DNA of 36,063 nt, taken from the NCBI GenBank assembly GCA_945833995.1, contig CAMAGM010000011.1:1-36063 (forward strand), written 5' to 3'. The position numbers and the translations under genes were made by a program. Source of the stretch: an uncultured Prevotella sp. GTDB taxonomy: Bacteria; Bacteroidota; Bacteroidia; Bacteroidales; Bacteroidaceae. The notes below the pieces were generated by a model. That model saw nothing but the letters and a program-made list of their open reading frames with translations. It made no database searches and was not told where the DNA came from. Of this stretch, positions 1-8,474 are shown piece by piece. Position 1 is the stretch's first letter. The number at the start of each line of letters is the position of its first letter.

Positions 1-27
1 CTTAATTTAAAAGACTCCGTCTTTTTA
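1..27 (-). terminator. Probable intrinsic terminator of lptD
   Basis: A perfect 7-bp stem (AAAAGAC at 9-15, GTCTTTT at 19-25) with a 3-base loop overlaps the lptD stop codon. Read on the minus strand it runs into a T/A-rich stretch. The stem is low in G+C, so the call is moderate. Confidence 0.45.
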
Positions 28-2907
28 ATACCATTGCACCGCATTGCTGTAGCTGCTACGCTTGTCATACTTCAAGGCATCGGTCAGCGTTGCCGCATTG
101 CATCGGAACGAGAAATTGTAGCTTGTGTATGGAGCAAGCACAATGGAACAAGACATGTTGAAGCAGTGGAGGTCACGACCAAGCGATGCGGTGGTCATTG
201 AGATCTTGTGGTTCTCGAAGTCATAACCCGAGGAGAAACTGATGTTCCAACCATCGCTGATGCGAACGTTTCCACTGACGTTGAGTGTCTGCGAGAACGC
301 GTATGGATAGCGCATCTTGTCGTAGTCGAACTTTCCGCCAGTGTTCTCCCTCATCGTTATACCATAGCCAAAGCTGAGCGACCACGGCATGCTGAACGTC
401 ATGTAGCCGTCGTCGTCGGTCTCTGCCTTGCCGGCATTCTCCTTTCTTGCGCCACGCTGTCCTTTCTGCATGGTGTCGTCCTCGTTGGTCTCACGGTTGA
501 ACTCGTCTTCCTCCTCGTCGTCAAGACCGTTGCGCTTGTTCTTGTCGTCCTTCTTGTCAACCTTCTCGCCTCTCAGCTTTTTGAAGAAATCGGAAATCTT
601 CTTGTTGTCGAGTGTGTAGGAGAGGTTTTGTGAAATTCCCTGGAAGCGTCCGAACTTGCCCTGACTGTAAAGGGTAGTATGGTCGCTAAGCCGTGGGTTG
701 CCGTTCTCGTCAAGCTCGTAGGCGTAAGTGGCGAACGTTGCGTTGAGGTTGAGCGTATAGCTCTTTGTCAGGCGGAGTCGAAGGCGTGTGCTGAGGTCGC
801 TCCACGGACGAATGTCGGTGGCGAAGTTGTATGACATTGAGGCGCCCAACTCGTCGATGATGCTTATTTTCTTGAAACCAGTAGAGTCGTCGTCGGTCTT
901 TATCTTCATCTCGATGTTGTTGGAGATGTCCATAGAGATGCTTCCTGTCTTTCCCTTTCCAGGCACGCCATAGAGACCGCCGGAATAAGGTGAGTACTCA
1001 ACGAGCGAGACATTTCCGTCCTTGTCGGTCTTCTGGTATGTCTCGTAGTAGCCATATCGCGACGCACTGAAGTCAGGCGCATAGCTGAAGCTGACCTGTG
1101 GCGTGAAGACGTGGCGTATGGCCTGTATCTTGTCGCCGAATATCTTTCTTGACGGGATGAAGAATCCATAGAGTTTCGTGGAGGCACTGATGCTCATGTT
1201 CCAATCGTAGATGTTGTAGAAGCCATCGATAGTGTCGTTAACCTCCACCTGGCGCACGTCGTCCCACGATTTCTGCACCTTGTTGGTGTACATACGGTCG
1301 GAGAAGTTCAACGATGGGTTGATGTTCAGATAGCCGAAGAGCGTGAAGTTGCCACTGATTGGAATATTGTGCTTCATTCCGTTTCTCCAGTCGCGTGTGA
1401 GGCTTGAGTGGAGCAGTTTGTCCTCCTTCGTTGTGATGGAGTTTGAGAGCTGACCAGTGTATGACATTGAAATCTTCTCATACCAACGCTCGTTTCCCGC
1501 AGCCTTCTTACGTTTGAAAGGATAGAATCGGCTTATGGAGATGTTAAGGTCTGGAAGTGTCATGGCAATGGTTGAGTCCTTCACGTTCTGGCTCAAGTTC
1601 ATCGTTGTACTCAATGTCATACCGATGCTTGAGAACGTGTTGGTCATGGCTATTGACGATGTACGGGTTGTCTGTGCAAAGCTCTGTGGATTGTACATCG
1701 AGGTGAGGTTGTTCTTCTCGTAGCTGCTCGTGGCAAAGTTCACGCTTGCCGAGAGAGTACGGAAAGGATTTGCCTTAGCGTCCTGACGGTGGCTCCACTG
1801 AATCTTGAAGCTGGTCTGCTTCATATAGTCAGGCATGTTCTTCTCACCATTGATGGTGTTCTGATAGCTGGCGAAGAAACTACCGCTAAATTTGTAGCGT
1901 TTGGTGTAATTCGATGCTGCTGACAAGCCCCATGAGCCTTTTGTGTAGATCTCGCCAAGCAATTTCAAGTCCATCTTGTCGCTGATGGCAAAGTAATAGC
2001 CACCATCGCGAAGATAGAAACCCCGCTCAGTCTCATCACCGTATGTTGGCATGATAAGACCACTCGAATAGCTCTTCGTGAAAGGGAAGAAACCGTAAGG
2101 TACGGCAAGAGGCAGTGGAACGTCGCAGACTACGAGATAGGCAGGGCCGAACACGGCGTCCTTTCCTGGTCGTACTTTTGCTCTCGACATCGCAATATAG
2201 AAATCGGGATGCGGGTCGTCGCAGGTGGTGTATTTGCCATGCTTCAGGAACATCTCGCCTTTCTCGTTGCGCTTGGAGATCTCGCTGGTCATATAGCCCT
2301 CGTCCTGTTGTGTATATACACCTGAGATGAGACCCTTCTTTGTCTTGAAGTTGAACGCCATGGTGTCGCTCTCGTAAGTGTCGCTTCCCATCTGGAAAAC
2401 AGGAGTGCCAAACATAGCGCCAGTGGAATCCTTTGAGCCAGTGGCATGTACAAGACTGCTGTCGAGGTTCATGTAGATTTTGTCGCTCTGGAGGTCCATG
2501 TCCTGATACTTCACGTTGGAATTGCCATAAAGATGTGCCAAGCCTGTGGCAGCCTCGTAGGTAAGCGAATCCTCGGCGGTGTATTTCACAGGCGAGTCGA
2601 TGCCGTTTTTCCTTCTTCGGTTGATACTGTCAAAGGCGAGCGAGTCGTCGATAGCCTTGTTGTGGTGGTATATGGCAAGTTGCAGCGAGTCCATCCTTGT
2701 TGTGTCAGGACCTGCCGTCAATGCTGTCGTGTCTTTCTGTTGTGGTGCTTTGCCCGTTGTAGTGTCCTGTGGCACAGTGTCTGGAGTCAGTGCAACGCTG
2801 TCCTTCCCATCTGTATTCCTGCCACCTCCGAAATACTTGGGAGGAACGGATGCCCACAGGAAAACGAAGGCAAAAAGCAACAAGAATGTCAATGTATTTT
2901 TTCTCAC
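25..2907 (-). CDS. lptD: LptD, outer-membrane LPS assembly protein
   Basis: This is the outer-membrane translocon that inserts lipopolysaccharide into the outer leaflet, in the Bacteroidetes form of the family. The N-terminus is a hydrophobic export signal (about residues 5-22), followed by a low-complexity D/T/K linker. An OstA-like region comes next (about 60-300) and includes the motif VPYGFFPFTKSYSSGLIMP just before the barrel. The rest alternates aromatic and polar residues as expected for a large beta-barrel, with a charged D/E/K-rich loop near residue 800, and the chain ends in an aromatic residue (QWY), typical of outer-membrane proteins. The chosen start is the GTG at 2907, giving 960 residues. 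An ATG at 3135 is in frame, but it would place 76 residues of unrelated sequence before the signal and overlap the HD gene. LptD identity is from family features; the exact start is less certain. Confidence 0.88.
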   Translation of the reverse strand: MRKNTLTFLLLFAFVFLWASVPPKYFGGGRNTDGKDSVALTPDTVPQDTTTGKAPQQKDTTALTAGPDTTRMDSLQLAIYHHNKAIDDSLAFDSINRRRKNGIDSPVKYTAEDSLTYEAATGLAHLYGNSNVKYQDMDLQSDKIYMNLDSSLVHATGSKDSTGAMFGTPVFQMGSDTYESDTMAFNFKTKKGLISGVYTQQDEGYMTSEISKRNEKGEMFLKHGKYTTCDDPHPDFYIAMSRAKVRPGKDAVFGPAYLVVCDVPLPLAVPYGFFPFTKSYSSGLIMPTYGDETERGFYLRDGGYYFAISDKMDLKLLGEIYTKGSWGLSAASNYTKRYKFSGSFFASYQNTINGEKNMPDYMKQTSFKIQWSHRQDAKANPFRTLSASVNFATSSYEKNNLTSMYNPQSFAQTTRTSSIAMTNTFSSIGMTLSTTMNLSQNVKDSTIAMTLPDLNISISRFYPFKRKKAAGNERWYEKISMSYTGQLSNSITTKEDKLLHSSLTRDWRNGMKHNIPISGNFTLFGYLNINPSLNFSDRMYTNKVQKSWDDVRQVEVNDTIDGFYNIYDWNMSISASTKLYGFFIPSRKIFGDKIQAIRHVFTPQVSFSYAPDFSASRYGYYETYQKTDKDGNVSLVEYSPYSGGLYGVPGKGKTGSISMDISNNIEMKIKTDDDSTGFKKISIIDELGASMSYNFATDIRPWSDLSTRLRLRLTKSYTLNLNATFATYAYELDENGNPRLSDHTTLYSQGKFGRFQGISQNLSYTLDNKKISDFFKKLRGEKVDKKDDKNKRNGLDDEEEDEFNRETNEDDTMQKGQRGARKENAGKAETDDDGYMTFSMPWSLSFGYGITMRENTGGKFDYDKMRYPYAFSQTLNVSGNVRISDGWNISFSSGYDFENHKISMTTASLGRDLHCFNMSCSIVLAPYTSYNFSFRCNAATLTDALKYDKRSSYSNAVQWY

Positions 2908-2912
2908 GGCTG

Positions 2913-2920
2913 CAAAATTA
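2913..2920 (-). promoter_or_regulatory. Possible -7 box for lptD
   Basis: TAATTTTG on the minus strand matches the Bacteroidetes -7 consensus TAnnTTTG. It ends only 5 bases before the chosen GTG start. No clear -33 TTTG lies at the usual spacing, so this may be a chance match. Confidence 0.3.
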
Positions 2921-3004
2921 CAGCAAAAATGTCGAAAAACATTACACTTTTCCTTATTTAACACAAATTTTAACGTACAATATAAAGGGAGGTGAGAGAA
3001 TTGT

Positions 3005-3541
3005 TTATTCAAACATTGCTGCCCATTTGTTGAAACGGTGAAGGGACTCCTCGCCGAACTTCTCAAGACTCTTGGCTGTCTGTGCAACGGTACGGACACG
3101 ATCGGGATGGGACTTGGAAAAGAATTTGTCGGCATAGCATACTATCTGCTCCTCGATGGTCTCTGGACTATAGTCAGCTTCGGGCATAGGGAGATTGCGA
3201 CTTCGTATCTGTTCAATGGTTATCCCAGTGCCTGTATGACGCTCACAGACACGGGCAAAATCGGGATAGCCCTCACCACGGAGCATCTTGCCTCCGTCAA
3301 TGCCGTGAAGTATGTAAGGGTCAGTGCCATGACAGTGTATTCCAGGGGCATCAGTCATGCAAATGCCAATGTCATGAAGCATTGCAGCATCATGGACGAA
3401 CTGAGCGTCGGCACCCAATTCAGGATGCCGGCGCACTATCTCAAGAGCCTTGTTGGCAACGTCTCGACTATGCTTTAACAAAAGTCGCTTAAGTGCGTTG
3501 TCCTCAGGATAATACTTGTCAATCAGTTCTATTACATTCAT
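3005..3541 (-). CDS. HD-domain hydrolase (HDIG type)
   Basis: A small metal-dependent phosphohydrolase of the HD superfamily, 178 residues, cytoplasmic (no signal or membrane segment). The metal-ligand pattern is visible: H24, the H56-D57 pair inside the motif HDIG, H102, and a later D in YADKFFSK. Substrate cannot be told from sequence; relatives act on nucleotides or other phosphate esters. The ATG at 3541 is preferred, because a longer frame from 3604 would overlap the end of the upstream carboxyltransferase with a poorly conserved-looking stretch. With this start the gap to the upstream gene is 10 bases, so the two genes are probably co-transcribed. lptD follows about 100 bases downstream on the same strand. 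Confidence 0.8.
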   Translation of the reverse strand: MNVIELIDKYYPEDNALKRLLLKHSRDVANKALEIVRRHPELGADAQFVHDAAMLHDIGICMTDAPGIHCHGTDPYILHGIDGGKMLRGEGYPDFARVCERHTGTGITIEQIRSRNLPMPEADYSPETIEEQIVCYADKFFSKSHPDRVRTVAQTAKSLEKFGEESLHRFNKWAAMFE

Positions 3542-3551
3542 TCTTAAGTCT

Positions 3552-5321
3552 TCAACCTTCCCGTTCAATCCAACCAAGGTTGTCGCCTCTGCGCACCTTG
3601 GCACCTTGCTTTGCCGCTACCTCTACGAGCTTTCCTCCAAGAGCCGCTGGGATAGGAACTATCTCACCCCATGTTGCCTGAATGTAGCAATAGGTATCGC
3701 CTTCCTTGTACTGCTGGCCTACGAAAGGCTCAAGACACTTGTTGACACCCTCGCCTGCGAAATCGTAATAAACGATGCCTGCGATAGGAGCCGTTAGCGC
3801 ATCTGCCTTTGCATGCTTGAATGCTGCGAGCTCTTCTGGCGAAAGTTTGCTTCCAAGCTTGGCATCCTTTGCCTTCTGGAGGTCGGCAAGGAAATTCTTC
3901 TTTGCCTGTCCGCTCTTATAGTTACGGTACTGCTCTGGGTGCATGGCAAGCTCAAAGAGTTCCTCGTCGTCCTTGCCAGTCTCCCAACCATTGTCTGCCA
4001 TTTCCTTACGGAAGTCGTCAAGCGCATTTGGAATGAGAGTGTGCGGGTCGTCGTTGGTGAACTTGCGTCCCTGCTTCTCGGCAAGTGCGACAAGCTCTGG
4101 GTCGATCTCGCCAGGAACTTTTCCACTCTTTCCGAGAATCATGCCCCACATAGAGTCGTCCATCATTACGAAACGTCCCTTGCCCTGCTCTATGGTGAGA
4201 AGGTTCATCAATGCGATATTCTTCACATACTGTGAGAAAGGAGTGACGAGTGGTGGATAACCAACGCGTGGCCAAACGTATGCCACCTCGTCGAACAGTT
4301 TGACGAGCATCTCGTCGATGTCGAGTTCCTTTGCTCCCTTTGCCACACGCAGTTTGTTTATCACAGAGTGGATGCCACCAAGGTCGCTCATCATTGAGCC
4401 CATCATGCCGCCAGGGAGACCGCAGCCCAGAAGGAGTGATGACATGTGCTTGTTCTGCGGATTGATGAAATAGCCAAGCCAGTCGTCGATAAACTCCTGA
4501 GTGAGAGAGCGTGCCTGCATGTAGGCTGTCATATTGATTTCAGGCACCTCGAATCCCTCGTTCTTCAGCATGCTCTGAACAGAGATGATGTCTGGATGCA
4601 CTTTACCCCAGCTCAATGGCTCAATGGCAGTGTCGATGATGTCGGCACCGTTGTTGCAAACCTCAAGTATCGACGCCATGGAGAGTCCTGGGCCAGAGTG
4701 ACCATGATACTGGATTATCACGTCAGGATGCTTTGTCTTAATCATGTTGGTGAGCTTGCCAAGCATTGCAGGCTGACCAATTCCCGCCATATCTTTCAGG
4801 CATATTTCCTGCGCACCGGCAGCAATGAGCTTGTCAGCAATCTCGCTATAATACTCAGCAGTGTGTATCGGCGAGGTAGTGATGCAGAGGGTGGCTTGTG
4901 GTGTCATTCCAGCCTCGGCAGCCCATTTGATGCTTGGTATGATGTTGCGCACGTCGTTCAGTCCGCAGAAAATTCGAGGGATATCCACACCCTGTGCGTG
5001 CTTCACCTTATACATAAGTTGGCGCACGTCGTCAGGCACAGGATACATTCTAAGAGCATTGAGACCACGGTCAAGCATGTGGGTCTTTATCCCCACCTCG
5101 TTGAAAGGCTTGCAGAATGCCCTTACGGCATCGTTGGGGTTCTCACCAGCCAAGAGGTTGACCTGCTCAAAAGCGCCACCATTAGTCTCAACACGTGCAA
5201 AGCAGCCCATGTCAATGATAACTGGAGCTATTCGTTCCAACTGGTCTTTACGCGGCTGAAACTTGCCGGAAGATTGCCACATGTCTCGATAGACAAGACT
5301 AAATTGGATTTTCTTTTTCAT
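3552..5321 (-). CDS. Carboxyltransferase subunit (oxaloacetate decarboxylase alpha / pyruvate carboxylase B type)
   Basis: A 589-residue member of the carboxyltransferase family that moves CO2 between biotin and oxaloacetate/pyruvate. An HMGL-like TIM barrel fills the N-terminal half: metal-site motifs YRDMWQS (near residue 11), ICLKDMAG (the Lys that becomes carbamylated in the family) and YHGHSGPG, then ADIIDTAIEPLSWG. The PYC/OADA conserved domain follows (about 290-480). The C-terminal 80 residues fold like a biotinyl domain (LTAPIAGIV ... VRRGDNLGWIE), but the position of the usual biotinylated Lys (A/V-M-K-M) reads ATWGEIV at 549-555, so the attachment Lys is missing. Biotin would then have to come from a separate carrier protein, or the enzyme does something else. 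No beta or gamma pump subunit lies nearby. It heads a probable operon with the HD gene. Confidence 0.82.
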   Translation of the reverse strand: MKKKIQFSLVYRDMWQSSGKFQPRKDQLERIAPVIIDMGCFARVETNGGAFEQVNLLAGENPNDAVRAFCKPFNEVGIKTHMLDRGLNALRMYPVPDDVRQLMYKVKHAQGVDIPRIFCGLNDVRNIIPSIKWAAEAGMTPQATLCITTSPIHTAEYYSEIADKLIAAGAQEICLKDMAGIGQPAMLGKLTNMIKTKHPDVIIQYHGHSGPGLSMASILEVCNNGADIIDTAIEPLSWGKVHPDIISVQSMLKNEGFEVPEINMTAYMQARSLTQEFIDDWLGYFINPQNKHMSSLLLGCGLPGGMMGSMMSDLGGIHSVINKLRVAKGAKELDIDEMLVKLFDEVAYVWPRVGYPPLVTPFSQYVKNIALMNLLTIEQGKGRFVMMDDSMWGMILGKSGKVPGEIDPELVALAEKQGRKFTNDDPHTLIPNALDDFRKEMADNGWETGKDDEELFELAMHPEQYRNYKSGQAKKNFLADLQKAKDAKLGSKLSPEELAAFKHAKADALTAPIAGIVYYDFAGEGVNKCLEPFVGQQYKEGDTYCYIQATWGEIVPIPAALGGKLVEVAAKQGAKVRRGDNLGWIEREG

Positions 5322-5360
5322 AGTTTATTCGTTAAAAAGTTATTGTATCGTTATCGTCTG

Positions 5361-5392
5361 CAAAAGTAGTGTTTTTTTTTATTCGCACCAAA
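5361..5392 (-). promoter_or_regulatory. Promoter of the carboxyltransferase operon
   Basis: On the minus strand, a -33 TTTG (5392-5389) and a -7 TACTTTTG (5368-5361) are separated by 20 bases, matching the Bacteroidetes housekeeping promoter. The leader to the ATG at 5321 is about 35 bases. Confidence 0.7.
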
Positions 5393-5549
5393 TAGTTTTG
5401 CAACTTTTTTTTCAACGATTCATTATTTTATAATGATTTTACTTTTTCTGTCCAAATCAAAATGAATAATTATACATTAGGAATAACTGTATCAACAAGG
5501 TCGCAAACCCGAATTTTTTCCCTCAATCCCCCAAAATCACTCCATAATA

Positions 5550-5717
5550 ACCCTACCACTCCTCCGCCACTACTCCGTCATACCTCCGTACCAAAGTCGG
5601 TGCAGGTCTATACCAAAGTCGGTGTAAGTCCGCTTTTTTGCCCGAAATAGGCGTTTCTACACCGAGATTGGTGTTGAGGCATGCTGGAGGTATGCTATAG
5701 TTACAGAAAAGTAGGGT
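5550..5717. repeat. Nested imperfect inverted repeat with tandem 22-bp units
   Basis: This element lies in the 563-bp gene-free interval 5322-5884. Outer arms are ACCCTAC (5550-5556) and GTAGGGT (5711-5717). Inside them are CATACCTCC (5579-5587) and GGAGGTATG (5686-5694). Between these, TACCAAAGTCGGTG occurs twice, 22 bases apart (5589-5602 and 5611-5624), and a degenerate inverted copy, TACACCGAGATTGGT, is at 5658-5672. The arms share a centre near 5635. Two short ORFs here (62 and 70 codons) show no coding character. It may be a degenerate mobile repeat or a structured RNA; I cannot tell which. Apart from this and the two promoters at its edges, I see nothing else in the interval. Confidence 0.6.
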
Positions 5718-5790
5718 GAGGCTGATGAATGAATAAATATACCGCGATTTGGGCATATTTTGCATATTATGTAGCTTTGAAACTTTTTTG

Positions 5791-5811
5791 TAGTTAAAAG
5801 GAGTTAAAGAG
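5791..5811. repeat. Short AGTTAAAG tandem repeat
   Basis: Two adjacent units of about 10 bases (GTTAAAAGGA, GTTAAAGAGG). The same word is repeated at the right end of the window near 36034-36060. Confidence 0.45.
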
Positions 5812-5834
5812 GCTCGTTATTGGCTTTTTTTTCG

Positions 5835-5842
5835 TATCTTTG
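5835..5842 (+). promoter_or_regulatory. -7 promoter box of the pectin operon
   Basis: TATCTTTG matches TAnnTTTG 42 bases before the GH28-GH105 start. No good -33 TTTG stands at the usual spacing, which may mean an activator is needed. The leader carries AACTGAAA twice. Confidence 0.55.
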
Positions 5843-5884
5843 CCGCCGTAAACTGAAAACTGAAAACAAATATAAAAACAATTT

Positions 5885-8446
5885 ATGAAGCACATCAAAC
5901 TATTTTTAGCACTCTTGATGTTCCCAATGGTAGCTTTAGCAGATGCCTGGGACACACAGTACAAACAAATCGAACAGAGCATCAGGCAACCTGAGTTCAA
6001 GGACAAGGATTATGCCATCACGGCTTACGGTGCAAGCACCACAGCCACGGCAGCAGTCAACCAAAAGGCTATCAACAAGGCTATAGCAGCCTGCTCGAAG
6101 GCAGGAGGCGGTCGTGTGGTTGTGCCAGAGGGTACTTTCAACACAGGTGCCATCACCCTTCTGAGCAAGGTGAACCTGCATGTGGAGAAAGGTGGCGTTC
6201 TGCTGTTCGCGTTCCAGCCAGAGCTCTACCCTATCGTTCCTACACGTTGGGAAGGACTTGACTGCTACAACCTCCAGCCATGTATCTACGCCTACAAGCA
6301 GACCGACATTGCCATTACCGGCGAGGGTACGATCGACGGTGGCGGAGAGAATGCAACATGGTGGAAATGGTGTGGCAAGGACACCTACGGTTGGAAGAAA
6401 GGTGAGGTTGGTCAGAACATGGGAGCACGCGCCCGACTTCTGAAGTATGCAGAGGACGGCGTGGACATGAAGGAGCGCCGTTTCACTCCTCAGGATGGTC
6501 TTCGCCCACAGCTGATAAACCTATATCTCTGTGAGAACATTCTCATACAGGATGTCACCTTGCTTCGCTCGCCATTCTGGGTTATCCACCCACTGTTGTC
6601 AAAGAACATAACGGTTCGTGGCGTGAAAATCACCAACGACGGACCTAACGGTGACGGTTGCGACCCAGAGTCATGCGACGGCGTACTCATTGAGGACTGC
6701 TTCTTCAACACAGGCGACGACTGCATAGCAGTGAAGAGCGGACGCAACAACGACGGTCGTCTGTGGAACAAGCCAAGTGAGAACATCATCATCCGCAACT
6801 GTATGATGAAGAATGGCCATGGCGGAGTGGTTATTGGTAGTGAGATTACAGGCGGCTGCCGCAACCTCTTTGCCGAGAACTGCAAGATGGACTCGCCAGA
6901 CCTTGACCGTGTGGTGAGAATAAAGACCAACACTTGCCGTGGCGGAATTATTGAGAACATCTACGCCCGCAACATCGAGGTAGGACAATGCGGCGAGTCG
7001 GTACTGAAAATCAACCTTGACTATGAGCCAAGGGAAATCTGCTGCCGTGGCTTTGCCCCAATAGTACGCAACGTGAACATCGAGAACATCACTTGTCAGA
7101 AGAGCAAGTATGGCGTTCTCATCGTGGCACTCGACTCAGTGACAAACGTTTATGACATCAACGTGAAGAACTGCCACTTCAATGGCGTTCAGCAAGGCAA
7201 CAAGATCACGGGCAAGACACGCAACGTGAACTTCGACAACCTATTCATTAATGGTTCGCTCTGCCTTCAGAAAAAGCCTTTCGATAACTACAGCCAGTGG
7301 CTCACCTTCTCTGAGATGAAGCGCGTGCCACAGCCTTATCTCCTCGACTTCGCCAAGAAGCCCCGTTGGAGCTATGTGATGGGAATTGAGCTTGAGGCAA
7401 TGCTCGACACCTATTTAAAATATGGTGGCGACGATATAAGAAAATACTGCCAACTCTACACCGACACGATGATAGATGCCAAGGGAGCTATAAAGACCTA
7501 CAAGATTGAGGACTACAACCTTGACCAAATCCGTACGGGACACTTCGTGGCACGTATGTACGGCCTCTATCCAGAGGCAAAGAATCTCACTGCTATGCAG
7601 ACACTGATGAAACAGCTCGACAAACAACCACGCACCAAGGAAGGCGTATATTGGCACAAAGCCATATACGCCTATCAGGTGTGGCTCGACGGAATATTTA
7701 TGGGACTTCCCTATCGCGCCCTCACGGCACGAATGCTGCTGAAGCCCAAGAAGGCAGAGAAGATCTACAACGATGCCGTTGACCAGATAAGCAAGACATA
7801 CGAGCGCACGCTTGACCCAAAGACAGGACTTAACCGCCACGCATGGGACGAGACACACGAAATGTTCTGGGCTGACAAGGAGACTGGACTATCGCAACAC
7901 TGCTGGGGACGCGCTCAGGGTTGGTACACCATGGCACTAATAGAACTTCTCGACGCGATGCCAGAGGACTACAGCCGTAGGGGCGAGGTTATTGAACTGC
8001 TGAAGAAAGACCTTGACGCAGTAATCAAGTGGCAAGACAAGAAAACCGGTGTTTGGTATCAGGTGATGGACTCTCCAGAGCGTGAGGGAAACTATCTTGA
8101 GTCAACATGCTCGTCAATGTTCGCATACGTTTTGCTGAAGGCCTACAACAAAGGCTATTTAGGCGAAAAATATCTTGAGGCAGGCAAAAAGGCATACGAG
8201 GGAATAATAAAGAACTTCATTCGCGTAAACCCAGACAAGACAATCTCTCTGACAAACTGCTGTGCAGTGGCTGGCCTTGGCCCTGGAATGAGTGAGGCAG
8301 TGAGGAAAGCCGCGCCAAACGTCAAGGAGAACAAACGTCGCGACGGCTCTTACGCCTACTATCTGAGTGAGCCAGTAAGAGACAACGATGCCAAAGGCGT
8401 AGGTCCGTTCATTTGGGCATCTCTCGAATATGAGTCGTTGAAATAA
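5885..8446 (+). CDS. GH28-GH105 fusion: exo-polygalacturonase plus unsaturated galacturonyl hydrolase
   Basis: An 853-residue two-enzyme protein for pectin breakdown. Residues 1-20 are a signal peptide (cleavage likely after ALA). Residues about 40-475 are a GH28 beta-helix: NGDGCDPESC near 255, NTGDDCIAVKSG near 275, GHGGVVIGSE near 311 and RIKTN near 346 supply the family's catalytic Asp and binding residues. Residues about 485-853 are a GH105 barrel with WLDGIFMGLPY near 600 (carrying the catalytic Asp) and WGRAQGWYTMALIE near 673. The first half would release galacturonate from chain ends; the second would remove the 4,5-unsaturated uronate that lyases leave. Unlike its two operon partners it has no C-terminal tail, ending right after the barrel, so a periplasmic place is inferred. 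It leads the operon, with 28 bases to CE8. Confidence 0.92.
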   Translation: MKHIKLFLALLMFPMVALADAWDTQYKQIEQSIRQPEFKDKDYAITAYGASTTATAAVNQKAINKAIAACSKAGGGRVVVPEGTFNTGAITLLSKVNLHVEKGGVLLFAFQPELYPIVPTRWEGLDCYNLQPCIYAYKQTDIAITGEGTIDGGGENATWWKWCGKDTYGWKKGEVGQNMGARARLLKYAEDGVDMKERRFTPQDGLRPQLINLYLCENILIQDVTLLRSPFWVIHPLLSKNITVRGVKITNDGPNGDGCDPESCDGVLIEDCFFNTGDDCIAVKSGRNNDGRLWNKPSENIIIRNCMMKNGHGGVVIGSEITGGCRNLFAENCKMDSPDLDRVVRIKTNTCRGGIIENIYARNIEVGQCGESVLKINLDYEPREICCRGFAPIVRNVNIENITCQKSKYGVLIVALDSVTNVYDINVKNCHFNGVQQGNKITGKTRNVNFDNLFINGSLCLQKKPFDNYSQWLTFSEMKRVPQPYLLDFAKKPRWSYVMGIELEAMLDTYLKYGGDDIRKYCQLYTDTMIDAKGAIKTYKIEDYNLDQIRTGHFVARMYGLYPEAKNLTAMQTLMKQLDKQPRTKEGVYWHKAIYAYQVWLDGIFMGLPYRALTARMLLKPKKAEKIYNDAVDQISKTYERTLDPKTGLNRHAWDETHEMFWADKETGLSQHCWGRAQGWYTMALIELLDAMPEDYSRRGEVIELLKKDLDAVIKWQDKKTGVWYQVMDSPEREGNYLESTCSSMFAYVLLKAYNKGYLGEKYLEAGKKAYEGIIKNFIRVNPDKTISLTNCCAVAGLGPGMSEAVRKAAPNVKENKRRDGSYAYYLSEPVRDNDAKGVGPFIWASLEYESLK

Positions 8447-8474
8447 TGAAACTCAACAAATTAATTCAAACAAA

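Noticed and set aside
4446..5369. 307-codon plus-strand frame opposite the carboxyltransferase
   Set aside because: It lies fully antisense to a clear enzyme gene, shows no domain or coherent composition, and has no promoter or leader of its own.
5550..5717. CRISPR-like array
   Set aside because: Only two direct copies 22 bases apart with an 8-base gap, plus an inverted copy; no spacer structure and no cas genes.
5462..5765. Two short frames in the gap before the pectin operon
   Set aside because: Composition is odd (proline runs from a C-rich repeat), there is no initiation signal, and they coincide with the inverted repeat.
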